Below are positions 1-9,300 of a DNA stretch of 64,000 bases, piece after piece. The position numbers and the translations under genes were made by a program. Positions within the stretch are counted from its first letter, which is position 1. Each line of letters opens with the position of its first letter. Source of the stretch: Pontibacter aydingkolensis (GTDB taxonomy: Bacteria; Bacteroidota; Bacteroidia; Cytophagales; Hymenobacteraceae). Below the pieces are notes generated by a model that saw only the letters and a program-made list of their open reading frames with translations, did no database searches and was not told where the DNA came from. The stretch spans positions 113,663 to 177,662 of the forward strand of contig NZ_JAHYXK010000007.1 in the NCBI RefSeq assembly GCF_019443125.1. Direction: 5' to 3'.

Positions 1-1677
1 GAAGCTTCGGAACTGTTCCATCGATTCGTTCAGGATCTCCTGGCGGCGTACGGCTTGCTGTGCTTGTTTGCGCTGTGTAATGTCGCGCTTAAACACCTGA
101 ATGTAATACTCCCCATCTATTTCCAGGCGGGTTGCATTGATCTCGGTATCGAACAGGGTACCGTCTTTACGGCGGTTCTTCCACTCAAAAGTTACTGATT
201 TTCCTGTCTCAATCACCTCTTTCATGATCTTCTCAGTTTTCTCTACAGAACGTAAGCCGTCTGGCTGGTATTCAGGAGAGAAATCAATAGGGGTATGGTT
301 TATCAGGTCTTCGCGGGTGCAGCGGAAAAACTCAAGCGCCTTTTCGTTACATTCTTTCACAACGCCATCTTTAAAAAGAAGTATGGCATCGTACGAAGCC
401 TCAAACAGAAGTTTATACTTGTCTTCTGAGAGTGAGAGTTGGTGCAGCAGCCTGTGGCGCGAAATATAGTTGCCGATGGCGCTTCCGATAAAATCTAAAA
501 GCGCAGCAAACGACTTCGTCATGTGCAGGTCATCCCCTGGCCATATCAGGATCAGGGCCAGCAGTTCGGTCTCTGTGGTTACAGGTACAACCGTCAGATC
601 TTTGTGAGTAGCCTTTTTTAAGAAAGCGCGTGTATCCGCAAGGGCTTTTCTTTTTTCACTCTTTAATATTTTATTAACCAGGGAGGCAGGAAGTGCAAGC
701 ATTTCGGGCATTACCGTTGGCCCTGCTTCGCCGGCTGAGTAAGAAAGCTGTAGTGTGTTTTCGCTTTGGGTAAATGTATAAACTGCTCCACCGGTCACAT
801 CGCTTTTATCAATCAGCTCGTCTAAGGTAAAGTTTAATACCTGGTGCTGGCTATCTGAAGAGGAAAGGTTGGTAATAAGCTGGTTTACAAACTCCAATTG
901 GTGGTTACGGAACCGTACGTCCTGCTCTGCACCAATTACCTCATACAGGTTTTTTACATAACCAAAAATTACCGGTTCGTCGCGGAAACTGCCAGCCTGC
1001 AGAGATATTTCTATCGGTAGAAGTTCATTGTTCTCTTCATGCAGCCACCACTCGAAACGCTGTGTATTTCCGATAAGCGCCTGGTTTAGCTGGTTCCTGA
1101 GTGCAACCCGCTCAAAAAGATTTAAACCGAAGTTCCGGTAAATAGACTTTCCAATAAGCTCTTCCTTTGGCTTATGGATCATCTTAAGCGCACTCTGGTT
1201 CAGATCTATAAAGTTGCCGCTGCAGTCAAGTATAAAAAAAGGCTCTACGCTATTGTCAAATATATTATGGTAACTATCACCGTCTGCGGGTACAAGAGTA
1301 GTAGGCTGACCCACACCCGAAAGCTCGGCACACATAAACTCCTGCTCCTGGTAAGCTACAACCTTGATGCTGTAATGGTTAGCAGTGCGTGTTGTGCCAT
1401 TTGTAGCCACGAAATTGCCTGATACAGTTTTACTGAGCTTTAGCTCACTTACAAGCTCCTCAAAAGCTGCACTCTCCATGGCCAGTACATCCTGTATTTG
1501 TTCAGAGTGGGCTGCAGTATACTTACTTATCTCTTGGTTAGTGGCAAGCACCTGACCGTTGGGTAAGGCAACAAGTAAGCCATTTCCATTGCTGGAAAGC
1601 TGCACCAGCACATCCAGCAGGCTGTTTGCAAGCTGTACTATTTTATGGTCAGGATGGAGTGTTGGTATATAGGGCAT
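1..1677 (-). CDS. PAS/GAF multi-domain sensor protein, 3' part beyond the window edge
   Basis: The reading frame opens with ATG at 1677 and stays open to base 1, giving 559 codons with the C-terminus missing. The N-terminal 130 residues are weakly PAS-like. A PAS domain follows at about 135-245 (phrases FFILDCSGNFIDLN and IGKSIY), then a GAF-like stretch at about 260-410, then a second clear PAS at about 425-540 ending in a PAC-type RDITQRK. Signal-sensing PAS-GAF-PAS arrays like this usually precede a histidine kinase, but no HisKA or HATPase part lies in the window, so the output module is unknown. No signal peptide or membrane segment is visible, suggesting a cytoplasmic sensor. It is transcribed divergently from the glycosyltransferase gene across about 183 bases. 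Confidence 0.85.
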   Translation of the reverse strand, partial: MPYIPTLHPDHKIVQLANSLLDVLVQLSSNGNGLLVALPNGQVLATNQEISKYTAAHSEQIQDVLAMESAAFEELVSELKLSKTVSGNFVATNGTTRTANHYSIKVVAYQEQEFMCAELSGVGQPTTLVPADGDSYHNIFDNSVEPFFILDCSGNFIDLNQSALKMIHKPKEELIGKSIYRNFGLNLFERVALRNQLNQALIGNTQRFEWWLHEENNELLPIEISLQAGSFRDEPVIFGYVKNLYEVIGAEQDVRFRNHQLEFVNQLITNLSSSDSQHQVLNFTLDELIDKSDVTGGAVYTFTQSENTLQLSYSAGEAGPTVMPEMLALPASLVNKILKSEKRKALADTRAFLKKATHKDLTVVPVTTETELLALILIWPGDDLHMTKSFAALLDFIGSAIGNYISRHRLLHQLSLSEDKYKLLFEASYDAILLFKDGVVKECNEKALEFFRCTREDLINHTPIDFSPEYQPDGLRSVEKTEKIMKEVIETGKSVTFEWKNRRKDGTLFDTEINATRLEIDGEYYIQVFKRDITQRKQAQQAVRRQEILNESMEQFRSF

Positions 1678-1860
1678 TTGGGAAATCAGTATTGTTAGAT
1701 TAAGTGTATTTTACGCCTTACGCTACACTCTATTATTAATTTTACTATTTGCGTCATAATTTAGCAAAAAAAGCACTGCTTACATAAAACGCTGCTGTAC
1801 TTAAACACACATTGGTTGCCGATAGTGCTATAAGTGCTCAAAATGTTAACACCCTAACCT

Positions 1861-2970
1861 ATGAAGAGACTTTTGTTTGCCGTTACCACAGACCTTAACC
1901 ATGACCAGCGCATGCAGCGCATCTGCGGTTCGCTGGCAAAACAGGGATACGAAGTGGAACTGATTGGCAGACAAAAACCTGACTCAAAACCGCTGTTGCA
2001 GCAACCTTACACCCAGCACCGCATAAGGTGCAAGTATAACGAGGGTAAACTTTTTTACCTGGAGTACATGCTGCGATTATACTTTTACCTGGGCACCCGC
2101 CGCTACGATGCCCTCTGTGCCATAGACCTGGATACGGCGCTTCCGGTGTACTTTCAGGCAAAAAAGAAGCAGGTGCCGTTTATTTACGATGCCCACGAGT
2201 ATTTTCCGGAAGTGATAGAGGTTACGGACCGCAAACTGGTAAAAGCCGCCTGGACCGCTATCGAGAAATTTATTGTAACACGCACAAAGTATGCTTATAC
2301 CGTAACGCAGTCTATTGCCGATATTTTTTACAGAAAGTATAATACCAGATTCGAGGTGATCCGGAACATGCCTGTACTGCAGCCATCAGCACCGGTAAGC
2401 AAAGAGCCACGAACTATACTTTACCAAGGTGCTGTAAATACTGGCCGTGGACTGGAGCCTTTGCTGGAAGCCATGGTAGGCCTGGATGCTAAACTGATAA
2501 TTTGTGGTATAGGGGATGAGTTTGATAACCTGAAAATTCTTGCAAAAGATCTGAAGATAGAAGACCGGGTGGAATTTAAAGGGCAGGTACTGCCTGGGGA
2601 TTTGTTGCAAATTACCCGAACCTGTCGGGTAGGGATGATGCTGCTGGAAAATAAAGGACTGAGCTACTACTATTCCCTAGCAAACAAGTTTTTTGATTAC
2701 GTACATGCCGGTGTGCCCCAACTGGTAATAGACTTTCCGGAGTACAGGCAACTGAACGAAAAGTATAAAGTAGGTTTGCTTACAAGCTTAGATGTGAAGG
2801 AACTAAGGGGAAAATTGGCCTTATTGTTAACGGATGAGCAACTTTATCAGACACTGACAGCAAATTGCTTAGAGGCAAAACAGGAACTTAACTGGCAACA
2901 CGAAGAGCAGAAGCTTCTCAGGTTTTACGAAGAACTATGGCAAGTAAAAAAAAACAGAAATACCTGGTAG
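1861..2970 (+). CDS. glycosyltransferase, GT4-like
   Basis: A 369-residue cytoplasmic protein with the GT-B outline of family 4 glycosyltransferases. It has an N-terminal Rossmann half starting LFAVTTDLNHDQRMQRI, a YDAHEYFPE segment, and a C-terminal half with ILYQGAVNTGRGLEPLLEA and the sugar-nucleotide-binding region ANKFFDYVHAGVPQLV (the FDY..AGVP pattern of GT4). The donor and acceptor cannot be told. Its 3' end overlaps the miaA start by 34 bases, so the two are co-transcribed and perhaps translationally coupled, although their functions are unrelated. Starts at ATG 1861; no Shine-Dalgarno is seen, as usual in this phylum. Confidence 0.85.
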   Translation: MKRLLFAVTTDLNHDQRMQRICGSLAKQGYEVELIGRQKPDSKPLLQQPYTQHRIRCKYNEGKLFYLEYMLRLYFYLGTRRYDALCAIDLDTALPVYFQAKKKQVPFIYDAHEYFPEVIEVTDRKLVKAAWTAIEKFIVTRTKYAYTVTQSIADIFYRKYNTRFEVIRNMPVLQPSAPVSKEPRTILYQGAVNTGRGLEPLLEAMVGLDAKLIICGIGDEFDNLKILAKDLKIEDRVEFKGQVLPGDLLQITRTCRVGMMLLENKGLSYYYSLANKFFDYVHAGVPQLVIDFPEYRQLNEKYKVGLLTSLDVKELRGKLALLLTDEQLYQTLTANCLEAKQELNWQHEEQKLLRFYEELWQVKKNRNTW

Positions 2971-3860
2971 TGGTAGTAGGACCAACAGCAGTAGGCAAAA
3001 CAGACCTGTGCGTACAACTGGCCAAGCACTACCACACCGACATTATCTCTGCAGACTCCCGGCAGTTCTTTAAAGAAATGAATGTGGGTACGGCCAAACC
3101 AACACCGGAAGAGCAGCAGGGCATCAAGCATTATTTTGTAGGCTCGCATAGTATAAGCGAAGAGTATAATGCCGGTGCCTTTGAGGCCGATGTGCTACAA
3201 CTGCTGGCAAAGCTTTTTAATGAAAAAGACGTGGTGCTGATGACCGGCGGATCGGGGTTGTATGTGCGGGCCGTACTGGAGGGTATGGACGAGATGCCGG
3301 AAACAGACCAACGTATACGCGAAGAGCTTTCCGGGCAATTGGAAAGGGAAGGTATAGCACCGCTGCTGGAGCAGCTGGAAAAACTGGACCCCGTATACTT
3401 TGCCCAGGTTGATAAAGCCAATACACAGCGCGTGGTCAGGGCTTTGGAAGTATGCCTGAGCAGCGGACAGCCTTACTCTTCGTTCCGTAAAAGCGAAAAA
3501 CAGGAAAGGCCCTTCCAGATCATAAAAATAGGGCTTAACCGCGACCGGGCAGAACTCTACAGCCGCATAGACCAGCGCATGGACCTCATGCTGCAACAGG
3601 GGCTTTTGGATGAGGCAAAGGCTTTATACCCTTACCGCCAGCACAATGCCCTGCAAACTGTAGGCTACAAAGAGATATTCGATTACCTGGATGGCAAGTA
3701 TAACTGGGAAGAAGCCGTACGTTTGCTTAAGCGCAACAGCCGCCGCTATGCCAAACGCCAACTTACCTGGTTTACCAAACACCCCGATGAGTATGCCTGG
3801 TTTAACCCGCAGCAGTGGGAGGAGATTGTAGGGTATATCAATGAGCGAATGAGTAGATGA
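2937..3860 (+). CDS. miaA: tRNA dimethylallyltransferase
   Basis: 307 residues, the usual length of MiaA. It transfers a dimethylallyl group from DMAPP to N6 of A37 in tRNAs reading UNN codons. The P-loop GPTAVGKT lies at residues 15-22. It is followed by ISADSRQ, the conserved D..R segment of the substrate pocket, GTAKPT and LMTGGSGLYVRA. The C-terminal helix carries RYAKRQLTWF, typical of the family. The start at 2937 lies inside the end of the glycosyltransferase gene. The 3' end runs straight into a repeat-rich inverted repeat shared with the convergent tamL gene. Confidence 0.97.
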   Translation: MASKKKQKYLVVVVGPTAVGKTDLCVQLAKHYHTDIISADSRQFFKEMNVGTAKPTPEEQQGIKHYFVGSHSISEEYNAGAFEADVLQLLAKLFNEKDVVLMTGGSGLYVRAVLEGMDEMPETDQRIREELSGQLEREGIAPLLEQLEKLDPVYFAQVDKANTQRVVRALEVCLSSGQPYSSFRKSEKQERPFQIIKIGLNRDRAELYSRIDQRMDLMLQQGLLDEAKALYPYRQHNALQTVGYKEIFDYLDGKYNWEEAVRLLKRNSRRYAKRQLTWFTKHPDEYAWFNPQQWEEIVGYINERMSR

Positions 3861-3972
3861 GTGATTGAGTGAATGAATTGTTAAACTGCGGAATTGTTGA
3901 ACCTGCCTTCTGGTTATTTCCGGATTAGCCCGAAATGACAGGAAAAATATACATACATTCACTCAATCACTC
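3859..3972. repeat. 17-bp inverted repeat bracketing a REP-like core
   Basis: Left arm 3859-3875 (GAGTGATTGAGTGAATG) and right arm 3956-3972 are perfect reverse complements, separated by 80 bases. The left arm is an imperfect tandem of GAGTGAWT. The spacer holds a smaller inverted match, CCTG...ATTTCCGG and CCGAAATGACAGG, resembling the short dispersed ATTTCG-type repeats found between Bacteroidota genes. It lies between the convergent miaA and tamL genes and may serve as a bidirectional terminator. No second copy of this sequence was seen in the window. Confidence 0.6.
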
Positions 3973-3985
3973 TTTCAAAATTAAA

Positions 3986-6367
3986 TCAAAACGGATACCC
4001 TATGGCAATGTTCAGTACCATGCCAGTTTCACCTCCGAAGCTGAAATCAAAATCGCTGAGCACGTTGCGTTGGCCTTTAGGCAGGTAAGGCACTTGTACC
4101 GGTATGCCCAGGTCGAAGCGCAATACGAAAAACTCTACATCAACCCTTAAACCAAAACCTGTTCCCACCGCCAACTGATTCAGGAATGTTTTTGAGTTGA
4201 ACTTGGCACCGGGTTTGTTAAGGTTTCCCTCATCATCAAAAGTATCCCGCAATAGCCATATATTGCCTGCATCTACAAACACGGCTCCTTTAAAGAAACC
4301 CGAAATCGGAAATCTATACTCCAGGTTTGTTTCTAATTTTACATCGCCGGTCTGGTCGAAGTATGAAAAGCTGAGTTCGTCCGGAATGTTGTAGGTGCCT
4401 GGTCCGACGCTACGCGCCCTGAAAGCTCTGATACTGTTCGGTCCGCCGATAGAGAACTGTTTTACAAAAGGAAGCGTGTTAGAGTTGCCGTAGGAGTAAC
4501 CAACGGCCGTAACCAAACGGGCTACTAACTGGCTCTCTTTCCCAAAATTAAAGTAATGTCTGAAATCGTTGTTTGCCAGAATATATTGCGAATAGTTCTG
4601 TCCGAATAGGGTTCGGGGTGCATCCTGAGTAGGTTTATCGACCCCTCTTAGTGAGTTGAGCGCATTTATCATATTACCCGAGCCATCCAGAACCAAGCTG
4701 TTAAACACCTGACTGGTTCTGTCCGGGTATACCTGGGTAGTATAAATAAGCTGATAGATGGAGCCTATAATAAACTGGTTCTCGAAGCTGCGGCGCAGGT
4801 ATGGGTTTTCGGCCAGCCTTTCTTCAAAATCCTCGGTGGTGTTGCTCAGTCGTACATATTGTAAATTGATGGGAGTTATATCGTGCGTAAGGGTTTTTCG
4901 TGGGCGCCAGTTATAAGCATAAGAAGCATTATAGGAGTTCATCTTGAAAAATGCCAACCTGTTCAGGAAGCTAAATCCTAATCCTATTCTGGTTTTAGGC
5001 ACAAATTCTGTTCTTAAATTAGGCAACTCAAACGGTGATAGTATACGTGGTATTGTAAGGCTAACCTGTGTGCCTAGTTCGTAGGAGTTTAAGCCTTGCT
5101 GTTGCTTGCTTTGCCTGTTCCCTTCAGGAGTTGTTCCAGTGCCGCGACCACCCACCTGGCTCTCGAAATTTGCAGTAACATCTACGTTCAGCAGCTCAGA
5201 GCCCCTAAAGGCATTCCGGTTCCGGAACGATACCGTTACACCGGGGCCGGCAAAGCCATTCGATTTGCTTACCATCTGCGTCTCCACACGCAACGACTTT
5301 CTGAAGGCAGGCGTGAGGTAAATAAAGGCATCCAGCTTATCGTTGTTCAGGGTGTCTATCTTATAATCGATGTTAGAGAACTTATATGCTGATAGCCCAG
5401 CCAGGCGGTTAAGCGTCAGTAAATGGTTTTGGCGTGTGTATAAACTATCCTGTACTAAAAACACGTTACGGAGCAGATGGCGCGCACGCACAAAGTCTTC
5501 GTTCGGAATGTAATGGTATGACTTGTAACTTAGGGTATCGCTCACTGAAAGACTGTCTCCAACTGAGTAATTGGCAAAGATGTAAATGTCATCTAACGTA
5601 TAAGGCTTAAGCGTACGCGAGGCAACATCGCGTTTCAGGCGCATGAGCATATCTACCTGCCTGTTGCCTACCATTGTATCTACGCTAAAAATCAGGGCAT
5701 CCGGGGTAAAATGATAGTACCCTTTGTTCTTGAGCAGGCCATCGATACGCATCCGCTCATTGGTCATGTTTTGCAGATCATAGGGCTCTCCGGGTTTGAG
5801 CAAAGATTCCGGCTGCGCCTGTTTTATTTGCTTGTGGATGGGCAGGGAATCGTTTAAAGTATACTCTATTTTACGGATTCGGTATGGTTCGCTTACATTG
5901 GCTGTCCACTGTATGGTTGCCTTTTTGTTTTTAGAAGTTATGGCACTGGATACAGAATTGTTAAAGTAACCTCTGTTATGCAACCGGTTACTCATCACCT
6001 GGCTAACACTACCGGTGTCTACCTGCGATATAAGTACAGGGGGTGATCCCAGTTTTGTCATGATAAAATGCTTCAGCCCTTTCTCCTTTTCAGTGTAAAA
6101 GGTATTGTAGATCCATAGTTTTGGACGCAGGCCAAGTATAGAACCTGATGGTTTAGGACGTACAGTGGCACTAAGCTCTGTTTCCATCTCAGACTGCCGG
6201 TTGCTGCTGTCGTTCTTGCCTTTCACTTTCACTGTAAAACCAGTAAACAAGGCATCACCTTCTGGTATGCGTTTAGTGCCGCTGCACGCCGATAAGTATA
6301 CCGCTGCCAGGAGCACCAATATATGTGTAAAGTATACTTGCCTGCTGACAGGCTTCTGTGGCATCAT
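3986..6367 (-). CDS. tamL: TamL/BamA-family outer-membrane assembly lipoprotein
   Basis: 793 residues. The N-terminus has a signal sequence ending in lipobox LSAC (Cys28), as expected for the lipidated TamA-like protein of Bacteroidota (TamL). POTRA-like repeats occupy roughly 100-330, and the C-terminal half is an Omp85 16-strand barrel. The latter shows GGPNSIRAFRARSVGPG, the R-G-F/Y-type loop motif of BamA/TamA, and an aromatic C-terminal residue (IAIGYPF). It works with TamB in inserting outer-membrane proteins or moving lipids. The start lies 3 bases after the tamB stop, so tamB-tamL is an operon. An alternative start one codon later is possible. Confidence 0.92.
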   Translation of the reverse strand: MMPQKPVSRQVYFTHILVLLAAVYLSACSGTKRIPEGDALFTGFTVKVKGKNDSSNRQSEMETELSATVRPKPSGSILGLRPKLWIYNTFYTEKEKGLKHFIMTKLGSPPVLISQVDTGSVSQVMSNRLHNRGYFNNSVSSAITSKNKKATIQWTANVSEPYRIRKIEYTLNDSLPIHKQIKQAQPESLLKPGEPYDLQNMTNERMRIDGLLKNKGYYHFTPDALIFSVDTMVGNRQVDMLMRLKRDVASRTLKPYTLDDIYIFANYSVGDSLSVSDTLSYKSYHYIPNEDFVRARHLLRNVFLVQDSLYTRQNHLLTLNRLAGLSAYKFSNIDYKIDTLNNDKLDAFIYLTPAFRKSLRVETQMVSKSNGFAGPGVTVSFRNRNAFRGSELLNVDVTANFESQVGGRGTGTTPEGNRQSKQQQGLNSYELGTQVSLTIPRILSPFELPNLRTEFVPKTRIGLGFSFLNRLAFFKMNSYNASYAYNWRPRKTLTHDITPINLQYVRLSNTTEDFEERLAENPYLRRSFENQFIIGSIYQLIYTTQVYPDRTSQVFNSLVLDGSGNMINALNSLRGVDKPTQDAPRTLFGQNYSQYILANNDFRHYFNFGKESQLVARLVTAVGYSYGNSNTLPFVKQFSIGGPNSIRAFRARSVGPGTYNIPDELSFSYFDQTGDVKLETNLEYRFPISGFFKGAVFVDAGNIWLLRDTFDDEGNLNKPGAKFNSKTFLNQLAVGTGFGLRVDVEFFVLRFDLGIPVQVPYLPKGQRNVLSDFDFSFGGETGMVLNIAIGYPF

Positions 6368-6370
6368 AGT

Positions 6371-9300
6371 TTAGTTCTCTAGTCCTTCTTTTCTTAGCTT
6401 TCTTTCTTCTTCATTTATTTTCTCGGCTTGCTCGAGTTTACGTTCTGCCTCGCGTTCTCTTCTGCGCTCCAGGTTACGGAACAGATCGGAGAAGTTGTTG
6501 TAGTCACGCACATAGATCAGCGCAGCACCTGTGGCACGCACATCACCGCCATCCAGAACCCCTTCGTACTGATTGCGCTGGAAGCCCCGCACACGCAGCC
6601 TGCCGTCTTTTGTAATAGAATACTCTACAGACAAGTCTCCGCCAAAACCACTCATGTTGCTTTGCGCCTGACCCTGATTCTGGCCTTCCAGCCCGATATC
6701 TGTGCCTACGCGTACGGTAAGCCTGTCGTCGAGGAACTGCTGGCGCAGGGCCACATTCAGATCAGTGCGGCCAGAGGCAGAGCCGGAAGAATAATCTTCG
6801 TAAGAGCTAACTCCTAACTCAAGACCCAGGCCACCGGCATAACGGTTGGTAAGCTGGTTAAGCTGGTCGGTCATTACTTGGCTAAGGCTGTTACGGGCTG
6901 TTGCTGCAAAACCGCCACCCGAGCTGCTAAGCGGATCCGGTGCCAGGAAACGGTTAAGTACCAGCAGGGCAAACACCTGCTTGTTCAGTTCTGATTCGTC
7001 TTGCCGCAGGTTACCAAGACTGCTGACCACCAGCGAGCCTGCCCGTGCCTGTTGCTCCTCCGGTAAACGTATGTCAAAGCTAATCTCAGGTTTAAGCATT
7101 TCACCTTCTACAAAAACATACACCTGGAATGGTAACTGGTTACGCAGAACAGGGTCGAGGGTACCGCCCGCCTGTGAGGCAACAAGTTCCATAGGCGCAG
7201 CCTGCACCTCGTAAATCGCTGTTACCTGCATATCTGCCAATAGCGGATCGCCTGTCCAGTTTATGTAGCTGCCTTTCTCAATTGCCAGTTCCCGTGAGGC
7301 CAGATCGTAGAAATCCATGCTATATTTTCCTTCGGTAACGGTATAGCGCCCCGACATGTTGATTTCGCCGGAGGGCCTTATGCCGATGTACAGCGGATCT
7401 GCGTTACCCCTTACTACTATATTGTCGCCTGTCGTTGGGTCAAGCACAATGGTTACGGTTGTTGCATCGGTTACAGTTATTTCTGCTTCTACATCTGCTC
7501 CAACAAAACCAGTAGTTTGTACAGAGTCTTCGGTTCTTCTAAGTATGGCAGTTAGCTCCGGGTTAAGGTCAACAAACTCTACTATGCCATCCCGCTCAGC
7601 GGCCCCTACTTCTTCGGCTGGTATCACGGTGGTAAAGTCTGAGCCATCGAGTATAGTTGCTCTTACGCTGATGGCAGGCTCTGCTAAATTGCCGGTAATG
7701 GTTGCGTCGGCAGACAAGTACACGGTGCCATAGTATAAGTCATTGTCTTTAGCAGTGGAATTGATAGCCAGAAAACGATCGGTGTTTACTTTCAGGTCAA
7801 ATTTATAGTCGGTATAGTTTTGCGTCAGGATATCTCCACTTACAACAAGGTCGTTACCCAGCGAATCGGTTACGGTAAAGTTTGGAAAGTTGATGCCGGA
7901 TTCGTTAAACACCAGTCGTTCATCCTTCAGCGTAAATACAGATCCTAGTGTAGTGAGGTTAAACTGCGCCTGGTCAAAGTTAAGTTGTCCCAGCACTTCC
8001 GGGTTTTCTAGTGTTCCGGCGATACGTAACTCTCCGCGTGCGCTCCCATCCAGATCTTCTACAATACCTTCTGTAAAGCCTTGCAACGAGGCGATGTTCA
8101 GGTTAGAGATGTTAGCGTTAAGGTTAAGCAAAGTGGCATTTGGCTGCGTTTCCACAAAGCCGGCTATTTTTACCTGGTTGCTGTTTCCGGTGAGTGCGGC
8201 ATCAATATTATAGCGGTTGCCGCCTGCACTGCTTGCCTCCAGAGCCAGGTTACCGACTGGCACTCCCTGGTATGTAAAATCTGTAATATTCAGATCGGAG
8301 GTAAAGCTAAGGGTGCCTGATAGAAGGTTTTGTACAGTAGCTTCCCCGTTGAGTGTACCATCGAGCAATAGGCTATCGCTTGGCTGGAAAGATGCCATCA
8401 GGTAGCCCAGGTCAAAATTTTGTATATTTATCTCTAACGGTGCTCCAGGGCCAACAGGACCCGTGCTGTTTAGCGATAGCGAGCTGTTGTTGCGTTGCAG
8501 TACAATGTTATTGGCGTAAATAAAATCTGTATCAAACTGCAGGGAGTTATCATCCGGTACATTCCACACGTCTCCGTTAATGATTACCTCGTCAGGCTGG
8601 AACGTGAAGCGGTACCCTTCGCCCAGGCTGTTAAAGATCCCTCCCAGCATAAAGTTAGTATCGGTGGTGTCGGAGCCTGCCACCGTTAGTTTTACCTGCA
8701 AATTATCATCCCGGGCCGCACCCTCCAGAGTAGCGTTGTTTACTTTAAGAGATGGTGAAATAAGCCTTTGCAGGTCGATTTTATAAGCTAACTGCTCTCT
8801 GTTGCCGCGCATCTCCAGGTCAATGTTCTGTAAAGTATAGTCTGTATAGGCTACTTTGCGGATATTTCCATCCAGCTTCAGTTGATTGGTGCTGCCGTCA
8901 TATACAGCCGTAATTGGCCCCGCTGTTTGCAGTTGCTCCAGCCCTGGCACAAAAGAGGTAATCAGGCCTGTCTTCTTCAAATCGATGGTGGCGGTAAAGT
9001 CTTTCAGATTCACGTTTGCCGGATAAGGTGGGTCTGGCTGCAGGTCAAAGTAATTAGAAAAGTACTTCTGCAAAGCAGTGGGCAGGTTGGCCAACGAATT
9101 TTCAAATTGCATTTCAGCATCCGCTACACTTGAGGCAAGGTTTAAACTGGCCCTCTCGCCACTTTGGTCAAGTGTAAGCAGCAACGAATCAATCGGGTAA
9201 GCCTTATTATTGTGCCGTACCACGACCTGGTCTCCAGTAAGCTTTCCGCTGATTGTGCTGGCATCTGCGCCTGTAAACCTGCCTTTTAACTGCCCTTGCA

